NCBI RefSeq assembly: GCF_002160515.1
Contig: NZ_NFKS01000015.1
Location: forward strand, 1-64,000
Reading direction: 5' to 3'
DNA length: 64,000 nucleotides
Source: Anaeromassilibacillus sp. An172
Lineage (GTDB): Bacteria; Bacillota; Clostridia; Oscillospirales; Acutalibacteraceae
Shown here: piece after piece, positions 26,100 through 34,322 of the stretch
Position numbering within the stretch: the first letter of the stretch is position 1
How the letters are laid out: the number at the start of each line of letters is the position of its first letter
The notes under the pieces: generated by a model
What the model saw: the letters and a program-made list of their open reading frames with translations, nothing else
Told to the model about the DNA's origin: nothing
The model's database searches: none
Translations under genes and position numbers: made by a program

Positions 26100-27998
26100 A
26101 TGGACAAAGCGAAAGGAAGTACTAAGCTGAGCCTTCTGGTAAAAAACAGAAAGAATGAAACCCCCATTGGAAAACCAAGGGTCTATTTCTGTAGCACCAA
26201 GGTGGATCAGGAAATGTATTTTGAAGATATATCAGATGACATCTTGAAAATAGTAAATTGCTCAATCTGGTATAAAAATAGTGAGGATATTTCTGTCAAA
26301 AATGACTTCGGAAATGACTTGACTTTTTCTGAAAACTTTTTATCACAAGTTCAACTTGTTGTTATACCGATATCAGAAACCCTGCTGACAGATTTGGAAA
26401 ATTCACTTATATATATCGAAATCAAAACAGCAATTGATAAGTCCATAGCTATCTTGCCAATCATGATGGAAGAAGGGCTTGAGGCGCTATATAAAAGCAA
26501 ATTTGGAGATATTCAATTCATCTATAAAAAGAATGCAGAAAATTATCAGCTTACATATGAGCAAAAATTAGAACGATTCTTGCTTGAGGTTTTGGTCGGG
26601 GATGAGTTATCTGCCAAGATAAGAGCCGCCTTTGATGCTTATATATTTCTTAGCTATCGAAAAAAAGACCGTAGTCTGGCTCAAGAACTAATGAGACTGA
26701 TTCATCAAAATGAGTCCTGCCGCAACATTGCAATTTGGTACGATGAATTCCTGCTTCCTGGGGAGGATTTTAATGTTGCGATTGAAAAAGCATTAAAAAC
26801 AAGTGATCTATTTACAATCATGATTACTCCCAACTTAGTCGAGGAGTCGAACTACGTTACCGAGATTGAATACCCTTTAGCTCGTAGTGAAGGAAAACAT
26901 ATCATACCTATTGAGATGTATCCTACAGATGAGGAGCAGGTGAAGGCACAGCTCGATGTAAAGTACATTCTCCGTGTGCGCGAAAGAGACTTTAATACAA
27001 AACTGACCAATGAAATTAAAGAGATATCACTGTCGACATCACCTCGTTCTCCAGAACATGATTTTTTTATTGGTTTAGCCTTTTTGAATGGAATCGATGT
27101 TGAAGTTGACTCCGAACGGGGAGCTTGTCTCATTGAGTCTGCCGCCCGGCAAGGGGTTGTAGCTGCATTGAAAAAAATTGTTCGAATGTATGAGATGGGC
27201 GAAAGCGTAAAAAAAGACTTATCAGCCAGTATTAGATGGCAGCAAAACCTTATAGGCATACTTCAAGCCAAAATCGCAAGTGAAATAAACAAGATTGATA
27301 TGTCATTTGCTGAAGAACTATGGCATCTTGCGGCACTCTTTAACAAAGCACAAAAACCATCAGATGCTGAGATGGCTTACCTTCGCCTTTATGAATATTG
27401 TAGCCAAAGTCAGGACGATCTTAATGAACACATTGTTCACTTGCTAACGATTTCCTGTAACAATCTTGGAAGTATTTACTTATTGAAGAATGAATCATCT
27501 CAAGCAATGGAATATTATTCGTATGCTATAAAACATATAAAGAGCTACACATATGAAGATAAACCTGATTTTAGACGAGACCTATCCGTGACGTATAGTA
27601 ATTTAGGAATGGCCTATGAATTTGCAAAAAACTATCAATCTTCAATCGAATATTATGAAAAATGTTTGGAAATCCGAGAATGGTTATTGCAGAGCGTTGG
27701 AGATTATCAGGATTTAAGAAATATCTACAACTGCTACAACAACCTTGCGTGTGTTTGTGAAAAAGCGCATAGAGATTCCGAGGCTGAACAATACTATAAG
27801 AAAACTATAACTATTGCTGAGTTATTAGTTAAACAGTCAAGAGGTAACTATGAAAGGAATGAGGCATTGGCAAACTTGAAAAGCGCTTACAACTCAATAA
27901 TTGAATTCTATTATAACACTGATGACATTTCATGTGAACAGAGATTCCGGCAAAAGAGAGATGCCTCTCTGCGGCAATTAAAAGCAATAGAACCTTAA
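26100..27998 (+). CDS. Double TIR protein with TPR/Sel1-like repeats
   Basis: This 632-residue protein has two TIR-like domains. The first, divergent one (about 20-150: KPRVYFCSTKVDQEMYFEDI...SLIYIEIKTAIDKSIAILPIM) is followed by a more typical one (about 178-300: DAYIFLSYRKKDRSLAQELM...IWYDEFLLPGEDFNVAIEKAL...NYVTEIEYPLARSEGKHIIPIEM). Both keep a Glu in the catalytic region. A Sel1-like unit and TPRs occupy the C-terminal half (NNLGSIYLLKN, SNLGMAYEFAKNYQSSIEYYEKCLEI). The RBS is weak. It is the last plus-strand gene before the terminator. An NAD-acting enzyme with a protein-binding scaffold is inference. Confidence 0.85.
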   Translation: MDKAKGSTKLSLLVKNRKNETPIGKPRVYFCSTKVDQEMYFEDISDDILKIVNCSIWYKNSEDISVKNDFGNDLTFSENFLSQVQLVVIPISETLLTDLENSLIYIEIKTAIDKSIAILPIMMEEGLEALYKSKFGDIQFIYKKNAENYQLTYEQKLERFLLEVLVGDELSAKIRAAFDAYIFLSYRKKDRSLAQELMRLIHQNESCRNIAIWYDEFLLPGEDFNVAIEKALKTSDLFTIMITPNLVEESNYVTEIEYPLARSEGKHIIPIEMYPTDEEQVKAQLDVKYILRVRERDFNTKLTNEIKEISLSTSPRSPEHDFFIGLAFLNGIDVEVDSERGACLIESAARQGVVAALKKIVRMYEMGESVKKDLSASIRWQQNLIGILQAKIASEINKIDMSFAEELWHLAALFNKAQKPSDAEMAYLRLYEYCSQSQDDLNEHIVHLLTISCNNLGSIYLLKNESSQAMEYYSYAIKHIKSYTYEDKPDFRRDLSVTYSNLGMAYEFAKNYQSSIEYYEKCLEIREWLLQSVGDYQDLRNIYNCYNNLACVCEKAHRDSEAEQYYKKTITIAELLVKQSRGNYERNEALANLKSAYNSIIEFYYNTDDISCEQRFRQKRDASLRQLKAIEP

Positions 27999-28034
27999 CA
28001 ATGCAAAGAAGAATATTTATGCCAATCTTCAAAG

Positions 28035-28067
28035 AGAGCCAAGGATGAAAGTCCCTGGCTCTTTTTT
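28035..28067. terminator. Bidirectional terminator between convergent genes
   Basis: AGAGCC...GGCTCT with an inner GG/CC extension forms the stem, followed by a run of T on the plus strand. It ends the TIR operon and overlaps the end of the convergent 1025-residue gene. Confidence 0.75.
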
Positions 28068-31000
28068 AATGCGTTTGTTCGTGTTCCTTGGAATCTGTTA
28101 TAAAGAATCTAGTGGTATCCGCAATGCTTCTTCTAGTGGTAACCTGAGGCTTTTTATTATAGTTGGATTTTAATTTCAAAATACCAAGCACTTTCTCCAA
28201 ATTCGGATCGTCAAGATCATCCCACTCTCTAATAAACGGGTGCAGTTTGGCAAGAACGTGCTTGTGGGCAGATCCAGAGGATTGTGCTTCATAAGCCTTC
28301 ACCTGATTTATATCAGCAGGAAGCCAGCCCCGGATCAACATAAATGAATTCCAACGGCTCTGTTCAATTTTCGCAAGTTCTTCTTTGCTGTTGCTGTTTA
28401 ATTGGTCTGAAAATTCCGATAACACTTCTAGGCTTTTCAACGCACCGAAATCCAAATAATCTTCTTTGCTTGCCAGAATGCACTTTGCCGCAAAGAAACG
28501 GTAACATAGTCCTATCGCTGTCGAAATCGAGCTATCGGCATTGTATGAGAAGCTATAGAAGTCGTTTTCAGCCGAACGCTTGCATTCTTCCAATGCCTCT
28601 TTCAGTTTCTTCTCATCCTTTTTATCTAAGTCATTATCCAGATAATAAAATTTGTGAATTTGAAGAGCAATTCTATTCAGAACAGAATCTTCGATGATAT
28701 TTTTATAATGATAGGTCTGGGCTGATATGCCAAACGGGAACAAATCATATTTGTTGTAGTAGGAATCACCTGCAGCCTGCCCTGCAAGAGTCAAATGGCT
28801 TGTGAGATATGAGTTTTGTTTTTCTGAGACTTTCACGCCAATAAATGGGGTCCGATCAAAGGTATCTCTGCTTCTGAGAAGCCAAGTTCTGAGTTCCATT
28901 GCAAATCGGATATTTTCAAGGTCATCTGCATAATCCACAATAAAGTAGTTTCCGTATTTTAGAGCCTCAGCAATATCGTCATCCGGCTCTTTTCTATGTA
29001 CTGCCTTGTTGTCGGAAGGATTGATCTGTAATTGACCGGAAATCAACTTTGGAAAATCCGTTTCTTTTATACTGCACCTAATAAACTTTGACCGTATACA
29101 AGTGATGTCAGGGCAACCAAACACGCCGGGACATTCCTGTTGGAATCTGCTTTCCAATACATCGGCGTTTTCTCCCAATAACGTTATATCTATCGGATGT
29201 ATGGCTCCTAAATATGCGCTGGCAATGCTTTCCTTGACAAAGCAATAATTCATTTCCGAACTGCCGAAAAGGATAACTTTTGTACTGTTTTCCGATTTTG
29301 CGCCGTTCAATGCCGGAAGGAAAAGCGGCACATCACAAAGAAGTTTATGAACAGTGTCACGGTTTTCGTCTGCAATATGCACTTTAAAATAAATGCCATT
29401 GCCCATCTGACTCGTGTTTGCATCAATGAGCATAGACGCTGTTTCATATTTTGCGCTTACATAAATATATGTGTTGTCTATTAGTTCCCACTTTTGCTTA
29501 TCTGATAGTTCAATAACAGCATTGAATAATTTATCTAAAAGTTCCAGACATTCATTTAAGTTTTTTTCTTTGTCTTCGCTCATGAAAAGGAATACGATTT
29601 GAGGGCGGCAAAATTCAAACTCCCCTATATGCTGCAAATTGATAAACTCATCAATATTACGTGCAAATTGTATTCCGTTAACCGCTGTTTTTACAGGGGA
29701 AAATAAAGCCCATTCATCGTTAGGAAAGGTAGATATTACTTGATAATTAGTGCCTGTTAGTGTGTTTGCAAAACAGCATTTAGCCTTTGGCTGATTAGAA
29801 AAAGAAGGAAAAATCCCTCTTTCCGCAACTCGCTCTTTCTGGATAAGCTCCTGCTTTGCTCTTTCATTTCCTTTTCTTGCGGCAATTTCAAAATTTTTTT
29901 GTGCTTCAGATTCATCGCCGTTTTTTCTGGCGAACTTGCCTCTCAAATAATAACATTTTCCGATATCTGTTGTTTCGTTTGCAGACTCATGGCTGATAAT
30001 GTGTTCTATTTTAGCAAGAATTTCCTCATAAGATATATCTTTTATTCCTGTCTTTTCGTTTAAATACAAGAATGCGACTTCAACAACGGCTTTTGCATAC
30101 TTTTGTGCAAAAGCTGTTTTTAAATACTTGACAGCAGTTTCAGATCCTTCTTCCTCATAGTGTTTATATAAAAACCAGTAAACATACGGTTCTGCCGCAC
30201 CGGTAGAAATACTCTTTTTCAACAGTTTTATTCCGTTCCCTACTTGACCTTCAAATCCTCTTTCCTTACTCTTGGCAAGTTTGCAAAGAGTAAGACCTTT
30301 TAACTGATATGCTTTTGCCAGCTCTTTCATTGGCGCATTTTGTTCATGTCTCTTAAGCCAGTTTTCTACACTTCTATATGCTGCAGCAAAATCGCCATGA
30401 TCGAATGAACTTTGAACATTGAACAATTCTTCAAAAGAGGTTGTTACTGATTCGGGCACCCAGATATACCTCATCCCAAGGTCGTTTAGCAAATAAGTTT
30501 TTGCATTTTGAATTCCTCGCTTATTGCGGGCAGTAATCGGTACAGCGTATTCCATTGAGAATAATCCAAGCATAGCTGACGCAAAAATATTGGCTATGGC
30601 AATAGATATGTATTTATGCCCGCCGTTTAATAATTTTATAAACTTACCATGCGCCGGCTCGGAAATGCTCTCCGGAGTAATAACTTTGGCTATACTTTCC
30701 AATTCGGAACGTAAAAATTGTGAAAATATTGCATTTTTTAATAGATCCACAAAATGCCGTCTGAAACATTCTGCAAACATCTTTTTTGAGTATTTCTCAT
30801 TGTCCCCGTGGAACATCTCTTGCACAAAAAGGGCTATTTTGTTGCTTTTGTGGATGTCAACGATAAATTCTTTATAGTCGTTTTGTTTTGCTCGTTCTTT
30901 AATGTATCTAAATAGTTCTTCAGGCATGAGAAACGCTAAAAGTTCTTCTCCCTTTTTTTCCTTGTGCCCCTCAGGAAATGTTATTAATGCAGAATCCGCA

Positions 31001-31143
31001 TAAGATTTTACGCTTACAAAGAGATCCTTATAAAGGCTTTGAATTCCGAAGCTCTTATAGCTTCCCTTTGTGTGAAAGAAAATATCAGGTTCGGATTTTT
31101 TGGGAAAATTGTTTTTTTGATTTGCTCTAGATTCGAACTTCAT
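28066..31143 (-). CDS. TPR/Sel1-TrkA-RyR protein, convergent to the TIR operon
   Basis: A 1025-residue protein. The N-terminal third is unrecognised (about 1-230). A helical repeat region follows (about 230-440: AKAYQLKGLTLCKLA, PYVYWFLYKHYEE, GKCYYLRGKFARKNGDESEAQKNF). A Rossmann-like unit with VILFGSSEMNYCFVKE is at about 645-780, in the position of the TrkA-N unit in the nuclease protein. A C-terminal RyR-like segment (KIEQSRWNSFMLIRGW...KLHPFIREWDDLDD) is at about 930-990. It thus shares the TrkA-RyR core with the 14861 protein but lacks the nuclease. It has a strong RBS (AAGGGGGG) and its own promoter. Sensor or scaffold role is inference. Confidence 0.7.
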   Translation of the reverse strand: MKFESRANQKNNFPKKSEPDIFFHTKGSYKSFGIQSLYKDLFVSVKSYADSALITFPEGHKEKKGEELLAFLMPEELFRYIKERAKQNDYKEFIVDIHKSNKIALFVQEMFHGDNEKYSKKMFAECFRRHFVDLLKNAIFSQFLRSELESIAKVITPESISEPAHGKFIKLLNGGHKYISIAIANIFASAMLGLFSMEYAVPITARNKRGIQNAKTYLLNDLGMRYIWVPESVTTSFEELFNVQSSFDHGDFAAAYRSVENWLKRHEQNAPMKELAKAYQLKGLTLCKLAKSKERGFEGQVGNGIKLLKKSISTGAAEPYVYWFLYKHYEEEGSETAVKYLKTAFAQKYAKAVVEVAFLYLNEKTGIKDISYEEILAKIEHIISHESANETTDIGKCYYLRGKFARKNGDESEAQKNFEIAARKGNERAKQELIQKERVAERGIFPSFSNQPKAKCCFANTLTGTNYQVISTFPNDEWALFSPVKTAVNGIQFARNIDEFINLQHIGEFEFCRPQIVFLFMSEDKEKNLNECLELLDKLFNAVIELSDKQKWELIDNTYIYVSAKYETASMLIDANTSQMGNGIYFKVHIADENRDTVHKLLCDVPLFLPALNGAKSENSTKVILFGSSEMNYCFVKESIASAYLGAIHPIDITLLGENADVLESRFQQECPGVFGCPDITCIRSKFIRCSIKETDFPKLISGQLQINPSDNKAVHRKEPDDDIAEALKYGNYFIVDYADDLENIRFAMELRTWLLRSRDTFDRTPFIGVKVSEKQNSYLTSHLTLAGQAAGDSYYNKYDLFPFGISAQTYHYKNIIEDSVLNRIALQIHKFYYLDNDLDKKDEKKLKEALEECKRSAENDFYSFSYNADSSISTAIGLCYRFFAAKCILASKEDYLDFGALKSLEVLSEFSDQLNSNSKEELAKIEQSRWNSFMLIRGWLPADINQVKAYEAQSSGSAHKHVLAKLHPFIREWDDLDDPNLEKVLGILKLKSNYNKKPQVTTRRSIADTTRFFITDSKEHEQTH

Positions 31144-31165
31144 GTTACACCCCCCTTACAAATTA

Positions 31166-31194
31166 ATTGTAATACAAAAACTCGCAGTTGTCAA
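31166..31194 (-). promoter_or_regulatory. Sigma-A promoter of the convergent gene with GCGAGTTTT element
   Basis: On the minus strand TTGACA (31194-31189) and TACAAT (31171-31166) are 17 bases apart, 23 bases upstream of the ATG. The spacer contains CTGCGAGTTTTT, which matches the half-site next to the promoter at 14521. A repressor bound here would block polymerase. Confidence 0.75.
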
Positions 31195-31799
31195 TATATT
31201 GGAAATGTTTTTGCTTTAATATATATTAATCTCGAATCTATTGGACAACAAACCAAGAACATCAATTCCATATTGTTCTAAATATCCCATACAATACTGG
31301 TGGAAGGTTAAGAATATAAACATAGTTAATAAACGGGGGAGACTAAAAAATAACAGCGAAATAGGTCGGAAGCAAATAAGTGAAGATATATCGGAGTTTG
31401 ACAAGATGACCCAGTTAAAGAGGGTCAGAGCTTACAACCTGCTTTGATGGAGCGAGATGTACTCTTGGACTGTGTAATTCAATTGATGACGGTTCATTTA
31501 AGTTTTTGAACTATTATTTTCAAGATTCTGATTGGAGTAAAAAACTCAGTCTTTCATGGGATGATACAAACTGAAAGAAGTATCTTAAAGGGCAAAGCCA
31601 ACTCTCTTGTACACTGCAACTCAAGATATCGACTTGTGGGTATCAAATAAATATATTGGAAAATATTATGAGATTTCTCTCTGATAGCTTGATTTGTTGG
31701 AATGTTTCGGAAATTGTCTTATCGATCGTTGGACGATTTTTGTGATACAACATAAATGTAAACAGCAAACTGCTGAAAAAATATTAGGAGGTTTTTCTC
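31195..31799. other. Gene-free spacer between conflict locus and E1/Clp island
   Basis: About 600 A+T-rich bases hold only short frames without convincing RBSs. One open stretch at roughly 31420-31575 encodes a peptide-like sequence (SIDDGSFKFLNYYFQDSDW) without a good start, perhaps a gene remnant. GTTGGA motifs occur near 31697 and 31730. A good RBS (AGGAGG) appears only at the next gene. Confidence 0.5.
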
Positions 31800-32189
31800 A
31801 TGAAGAAAATCAAATCCCAAGTTAATCTCAAAGACAGAATCGTGTGCGTTACAGTGACGGGAGCGCATAAGTTCTACTATCAATCCAGCAAGTCCAAAGA
31901 ACGTCTTTACCTTTTCACAACAGAGGACTTCTCCGGCTCGGTTTTTGCATACTTCCGTGATAACGGCAGATGTATGGGCGACTGCGGCTTCAGTCTTACC
32001 ATTAAGGAACTCTATGAAGACCGCAAGATGTACCGCAATCCCAGGATTGGGAAGATCTTCGACCGTCTGCCCGGAATGATCGACTATGTGCTTCGTGAGG
32101 CAGTCGAGCAGAAAGAACAGGTCAAGCACAACAACAGAGTCAACAATGCAAACAAGGTCATTTATGAAGACCGTGAACTTGCAGCTTAA
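31800..32189 (+). CDS. Hypothetical protein, first gene of the E1/Clp island
   Basis: I do not recognise this 129-residue protein. It is mixed alpha/beta with a basic start (KKIKSQVNLKDRIVCVTVTG) and a helical, charged C terminus (VLREAVEQKEQVKHNNRVNNANK). TTAGGAGG precedes the ATG. It is 14 bases from the next small gene, and the whole block to 45919 runs in one direction with short gaps, so it probably heads the operon. Confidence 0.75.
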   Translation: MKKIKSQVNLKDRIVCVTVTGAHKFYYQSSKSKERLYLFTTEDFSGSVFAYFRDNGRCMGDCGFSLTIKELYEDRKMYRNPRIGKIFDRLPGMIDYVLREAVEQKEQVKHNNRVNNANKVIYEDRELAA

Positions 32190-32203
32190 GGGAGGTATAC
32201 ACT

Positions 32204-32401
32204 ATGAAAAACAATCAGCAGAAAACAACACGCCTTTCTATTCTAAAAAAGGGAAAGGTCAAACGCATCGGCTTCTTTGAAAAACTCGGGCTTATAATTG
32301 CCGGTTATGACGGAGCGGCAGCATCCGGGAACCGAAAGGTGGTACTGCTTGATGCATCGTCGGCAAGAGCCGTATCCATTCTTGAGTTGAGCAGCCATTA
32401 A
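32204..32401 (+). CDS. Small basic hypothetical protein
   Basis: This 65-residue protein has a Lys-rich N terminus and a hydrophobic middle (GFFEKLGLIIAGYDGAAASG). There is no recognised domain and no GG tail, so it is not an obvious ubiquitin-like modifier. GGGAGG lies eleven bases upstream of the ATG, and the gene follows 31800-32189 closely. Confidence 0.6.
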   Translation: MKNNQQKTTRLSILKKGKVKRIGFFEKLGLIIAGYDGAAASGNRKVVLLDASSARAVSILELSSH

Positions 32402-32583
32402 CCTCCATCCGGCAGACAGTTATACTATTCTGTTGGATACAACAAACAAAAACAAGAGATTATTGTATATCCGGTTGTATTGTCTGGACATCTCACGTGT
32501 TAATGGTTGGACAATCTCGGATTTACAATAGTATCGTAATCAGTTCGGAAAATAAATCAAGATTGACGAAAGGGGTGCCGGTT

Positions 32584-32832
32584 ATGTACCGAACAATATT
32601 GTTAATTCTTTATCTCGCTGTGCTTATCCCCTCGGTGACGCATCTGATCCGATACAGAGAGATACCGTCATCGAGGCGATTGAGTGCCGGCCTCGGAGTT
32701 TCGGGAGTTCTTCTCTGCCCCGTATGCGCTGGGTTCTTATGTGAGCTTCTGACTTCGCTGCTCAGTATAGGTTTGTTCCTGCTTGTTATTATCGGCGGCA
32801 TGGGTCTGATGGTAAAATCAATTTTCAGATAG
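32584..32832 (+). CDS. Small membrane protein
   Basis: This 82-residue protein has two or three predicted membrane segments (TILLILYLAVLIPSVTHLI, LGVSGVLLCPVCAGFLCELL, LLSIGLFLLVIIGGMGLMV). The start at 32584 follows AAAGGGGTG; an upstream in-frame ATG at 32497 lacks an RBS. The 182 bases before it contain no supported gene but share TTGGATAC and TTGGACA motifs with the gene at 36497. The function is unknown. Confidence 0.65.
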   Translation: MYRTILLILYLAVLIPSVTHLIRYREIPSSRRLSAGLGVSGVLLCPVCAGFLCELLTSLLSIGLFLLVIIGGMGLMVKSIFR

Positions 32833-32842
32833 GAGGAGAGTT

Positions 32843-33157
32843 ATGGACGACACATTAAACATTCTCGCATACGGCGGAATCGCAGTTCTTGTCATACTTC
32901 TCATAGTTTTTGAAATCAAGGAAGGCAGAATCGGCAGGAACCATACTCCGCAGAATGGAGGGTATGAATATTATACCGAAAGCGGTGAGACACTCCGGGT
33001 CCGTCATGTCTTCGGCTCTCTGTATAAGGCATATGTGTTCGGTTACTGCCCGGTAGCGACAAAGAAAGACCGGTTCGGTGTTTACTTTCCGGTTCGCGCA
33101 CGCTCAGCCTCAGAGGCGGAATACTTCATCGACGGAATATATCGAAGAGGAGGATAA
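32843..33157 (+). CDS. Membrane-anchored small protein
   Basis: This 104-residue protein has one N-terminal membrane segment (ILAYGGIAVLVILLIVFEI) and a cytosolic domain (YKAYVFGYCPVATKKDRFGVYFPVRARSASEAEYFIDGIY). The layout, with a TM followed by a small alpha/beta domain containing a Cys after an aromatic strand, resembles the protein at 40099-40491. It has a strong GGAGGAG RBS. The function is unknown. Confidence 0.7.
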   Translation: MDDTLNILAYGGIAVLVILLIVFEIKEGRIGRNHTPQNGGYEYYTESGETLRVRHVFGSLYKAYVFGYCPVATKKDRFGVYFPVRARSASEAEYFIDGIYRRGG

Positions 33158-33162
33158 GCGCT

Positions 33163-33228
33163 ATGACATATCATGGTCCAAAGCAAGATCCCGAAAATAT
33201 AACCGTATTATCAACTTATAGAAATTGA
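33163..33228 (+). CDS. Possible 21-residue peptide
   Basis: The frame MTYHGPKQDPENITVLSTYR... is preceded by AGGAGG at a good distance and ends before a separate RBS for the next gene. Only the independent RBS supports it; it may be spurious. Confidence 0.35.
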   Translation: MTYHGPKQDPENITVLSTYRN

Positions 33229-33242
33229 AGGAGGAACATCTG

Positions 33243-33554
33243 ATGAATAATTTCGGTTTCGTTTTTGCCACAAAGATGCTCGTGGAGGGCAGGAGAAAAG
33301 TCAGATTTATGTATCGTGAACAGCCTGACGACCACAATGACAGCGGGTGGAGATTCTTCTGCGGCGATGAAGATCAGGAATATGCAGATAATCCCGATAA
33401 CATCGCTATCTTCGACATCAACACCATTCTTGAAATCGATGACAGCATTTTGCCGCTTCTCAACAGTCCTTTCGGCACGGCATTCGAACGTGAAGATGAG
33501 AATGCACCGTTCGAGGTATCGAAGGACTTCGCTTTCGACGAGGAGGACGACTGA
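33243..33554 (+). CDS. DUF2185/Imm33-like immunity protein
   Basis: This 103-residue protein matches the DUF2185 immunity-type family: KVRFMYREQPDDHNDSGWRF, then GDEDQEYADNPDN, then INTILEIDDSILPLL and GTAFERE. Proteins of this family commonly accompany polymorphic toxins. The GH-E nuclease gene starts two bases after its stop, so the pair is likely toxin and immunity, with immunity translated first. GAAGGAGGAAC precedes the ATG. Confidence 0.82.
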   Translation: MNNFGFVFATKMLVEGRRKVRFMYREQPDDHNDSGWRFFCGDEDQEYADNPDNIAIFDINTILEIDDSILPLLNSPFGTAFEREDENAPFEVSKDFAFDEEDD

Positions 33555-33556
33555 TT

Positions 33557-34321
33557 ATGCTACATCGACCGTATATCCGGCAGGAAGTGCGGCAGGAAGT
33601 CGAGAACAGGGCTCAAAAGAATAGTAAGGGGCAGTTTTTGGATGCTAATACCTGTAAGCCGATTGACGGCAAGTACGACCTTGGTCATAAACCCGGGCAC
33701 GAATTCTGGAGGGAAGCGGAAAAGGCCGAAAAAGAAGGACTGACCCAGGAACAGTTCAACAACAGAATGAACAACCCCGATCTTTATCATATTGAAAGCC
33801 CGCACGAAAACAGGTCGCATTCCCACGAGATGCCAAAGGCTCAAACAAACAACAATACACAAGCCCATAATAATGCCGATAAAGGAGGAAAACCAACAGT
33901 GGGTAAAAACGAATTTCTGGACAGTATAAAGGTTGACCAGGCAACTATCGATAAGACAAATCAAGTCTCAAAGAACGCTGCCAAAAACATGAATAATCAA
34001 TCTGGCAAGAAAGGCGGACTTGATAACGGAGGCCGCGAGAGGGGCGATATCGGACCGATGAGCCACGGTCGCGAGAGTGGCAATAAAGGCGGTCCCGCTC
34101 CGTCTCCTCACAGTTCATCCAGCGAAGGTCATTCTTCAAACGGTCAGGGCGGATCTCACGGACATTCCTCCGGAGGTCAAGCATCTTCTTCAGGACACGG
34201 CTCCGCCGGCTCGAGTTCGAGTAGTGGACACAGCTCGGGCAGCTCAGGAACGGGCGGACACGGTTCGGGCGGTCAAGGTGGCGGAGGCCACGGTTCTTCC
34301 GGCGGCCATGGAGGGCACTGA
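33557..34321 (+). CDS. GH-E family HNH/EndoVII-type nuclease with Gly/Ser/His-rich tail
   Basis: This 254-residue protein has the GH-E nuclease pattern at its N terminus: CKPIDGKYDLGHKPGHEF, GLTQEQFNNRMNNPDLY, then IESPHENRSHSHEM. This gives the conserved G-H, N and H...E residues. GH-E domains are nuclease toxins, usually at the C terminus of large secreted proteins. Here the domain is N-terminal and followed by about 70 residues of Gly, Ser, His and Gln repeats ending GGHGGH. The adjacent upstream gene looks like its immunity protein. The tail might bind metal or condense; that is speculation. AGGAGGACG precedes the ATG. Confidence 0.78.
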   Translation: MLHRPYIRQEVRQEVENRAQKNSKGQFLDANTCKPIDGKYDLGHKPGHEFWREAEKAEKEGLTQEQFNNRMNNPDLYHIESPHENRSHSHEMPKAQTNNNTQAHNNADKGGKPTVGKNEFLDSIKVDQATIDKTNQVSKNAAKNMNNQSGKKGGLDNGGRERGDIGPMSHGRESGNKGGPAPSPHSSSSEGHSSNGQGGSHGHSSGGQASSSGHGSAGSSSSSGHSSGSSGTGGHGSGGQGGGGHGSSGGHGGH

Positions 34322-34322
34322 T

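Noticed and set aside
31241-31447. 68-codon plus frame in the spacer before the E1/Clp island
   Set aside because: No RBS, overlaps the divergent promoter region, and the sequence is Lys/Asn-rich without a recognisable pattern.
32204-32401. Ubiquitin-like modifier for the E1 domain
   Set aside because: The 65-residue product has no beta-grasp pattern and no C-terminal Gly; it ends LELSSH.
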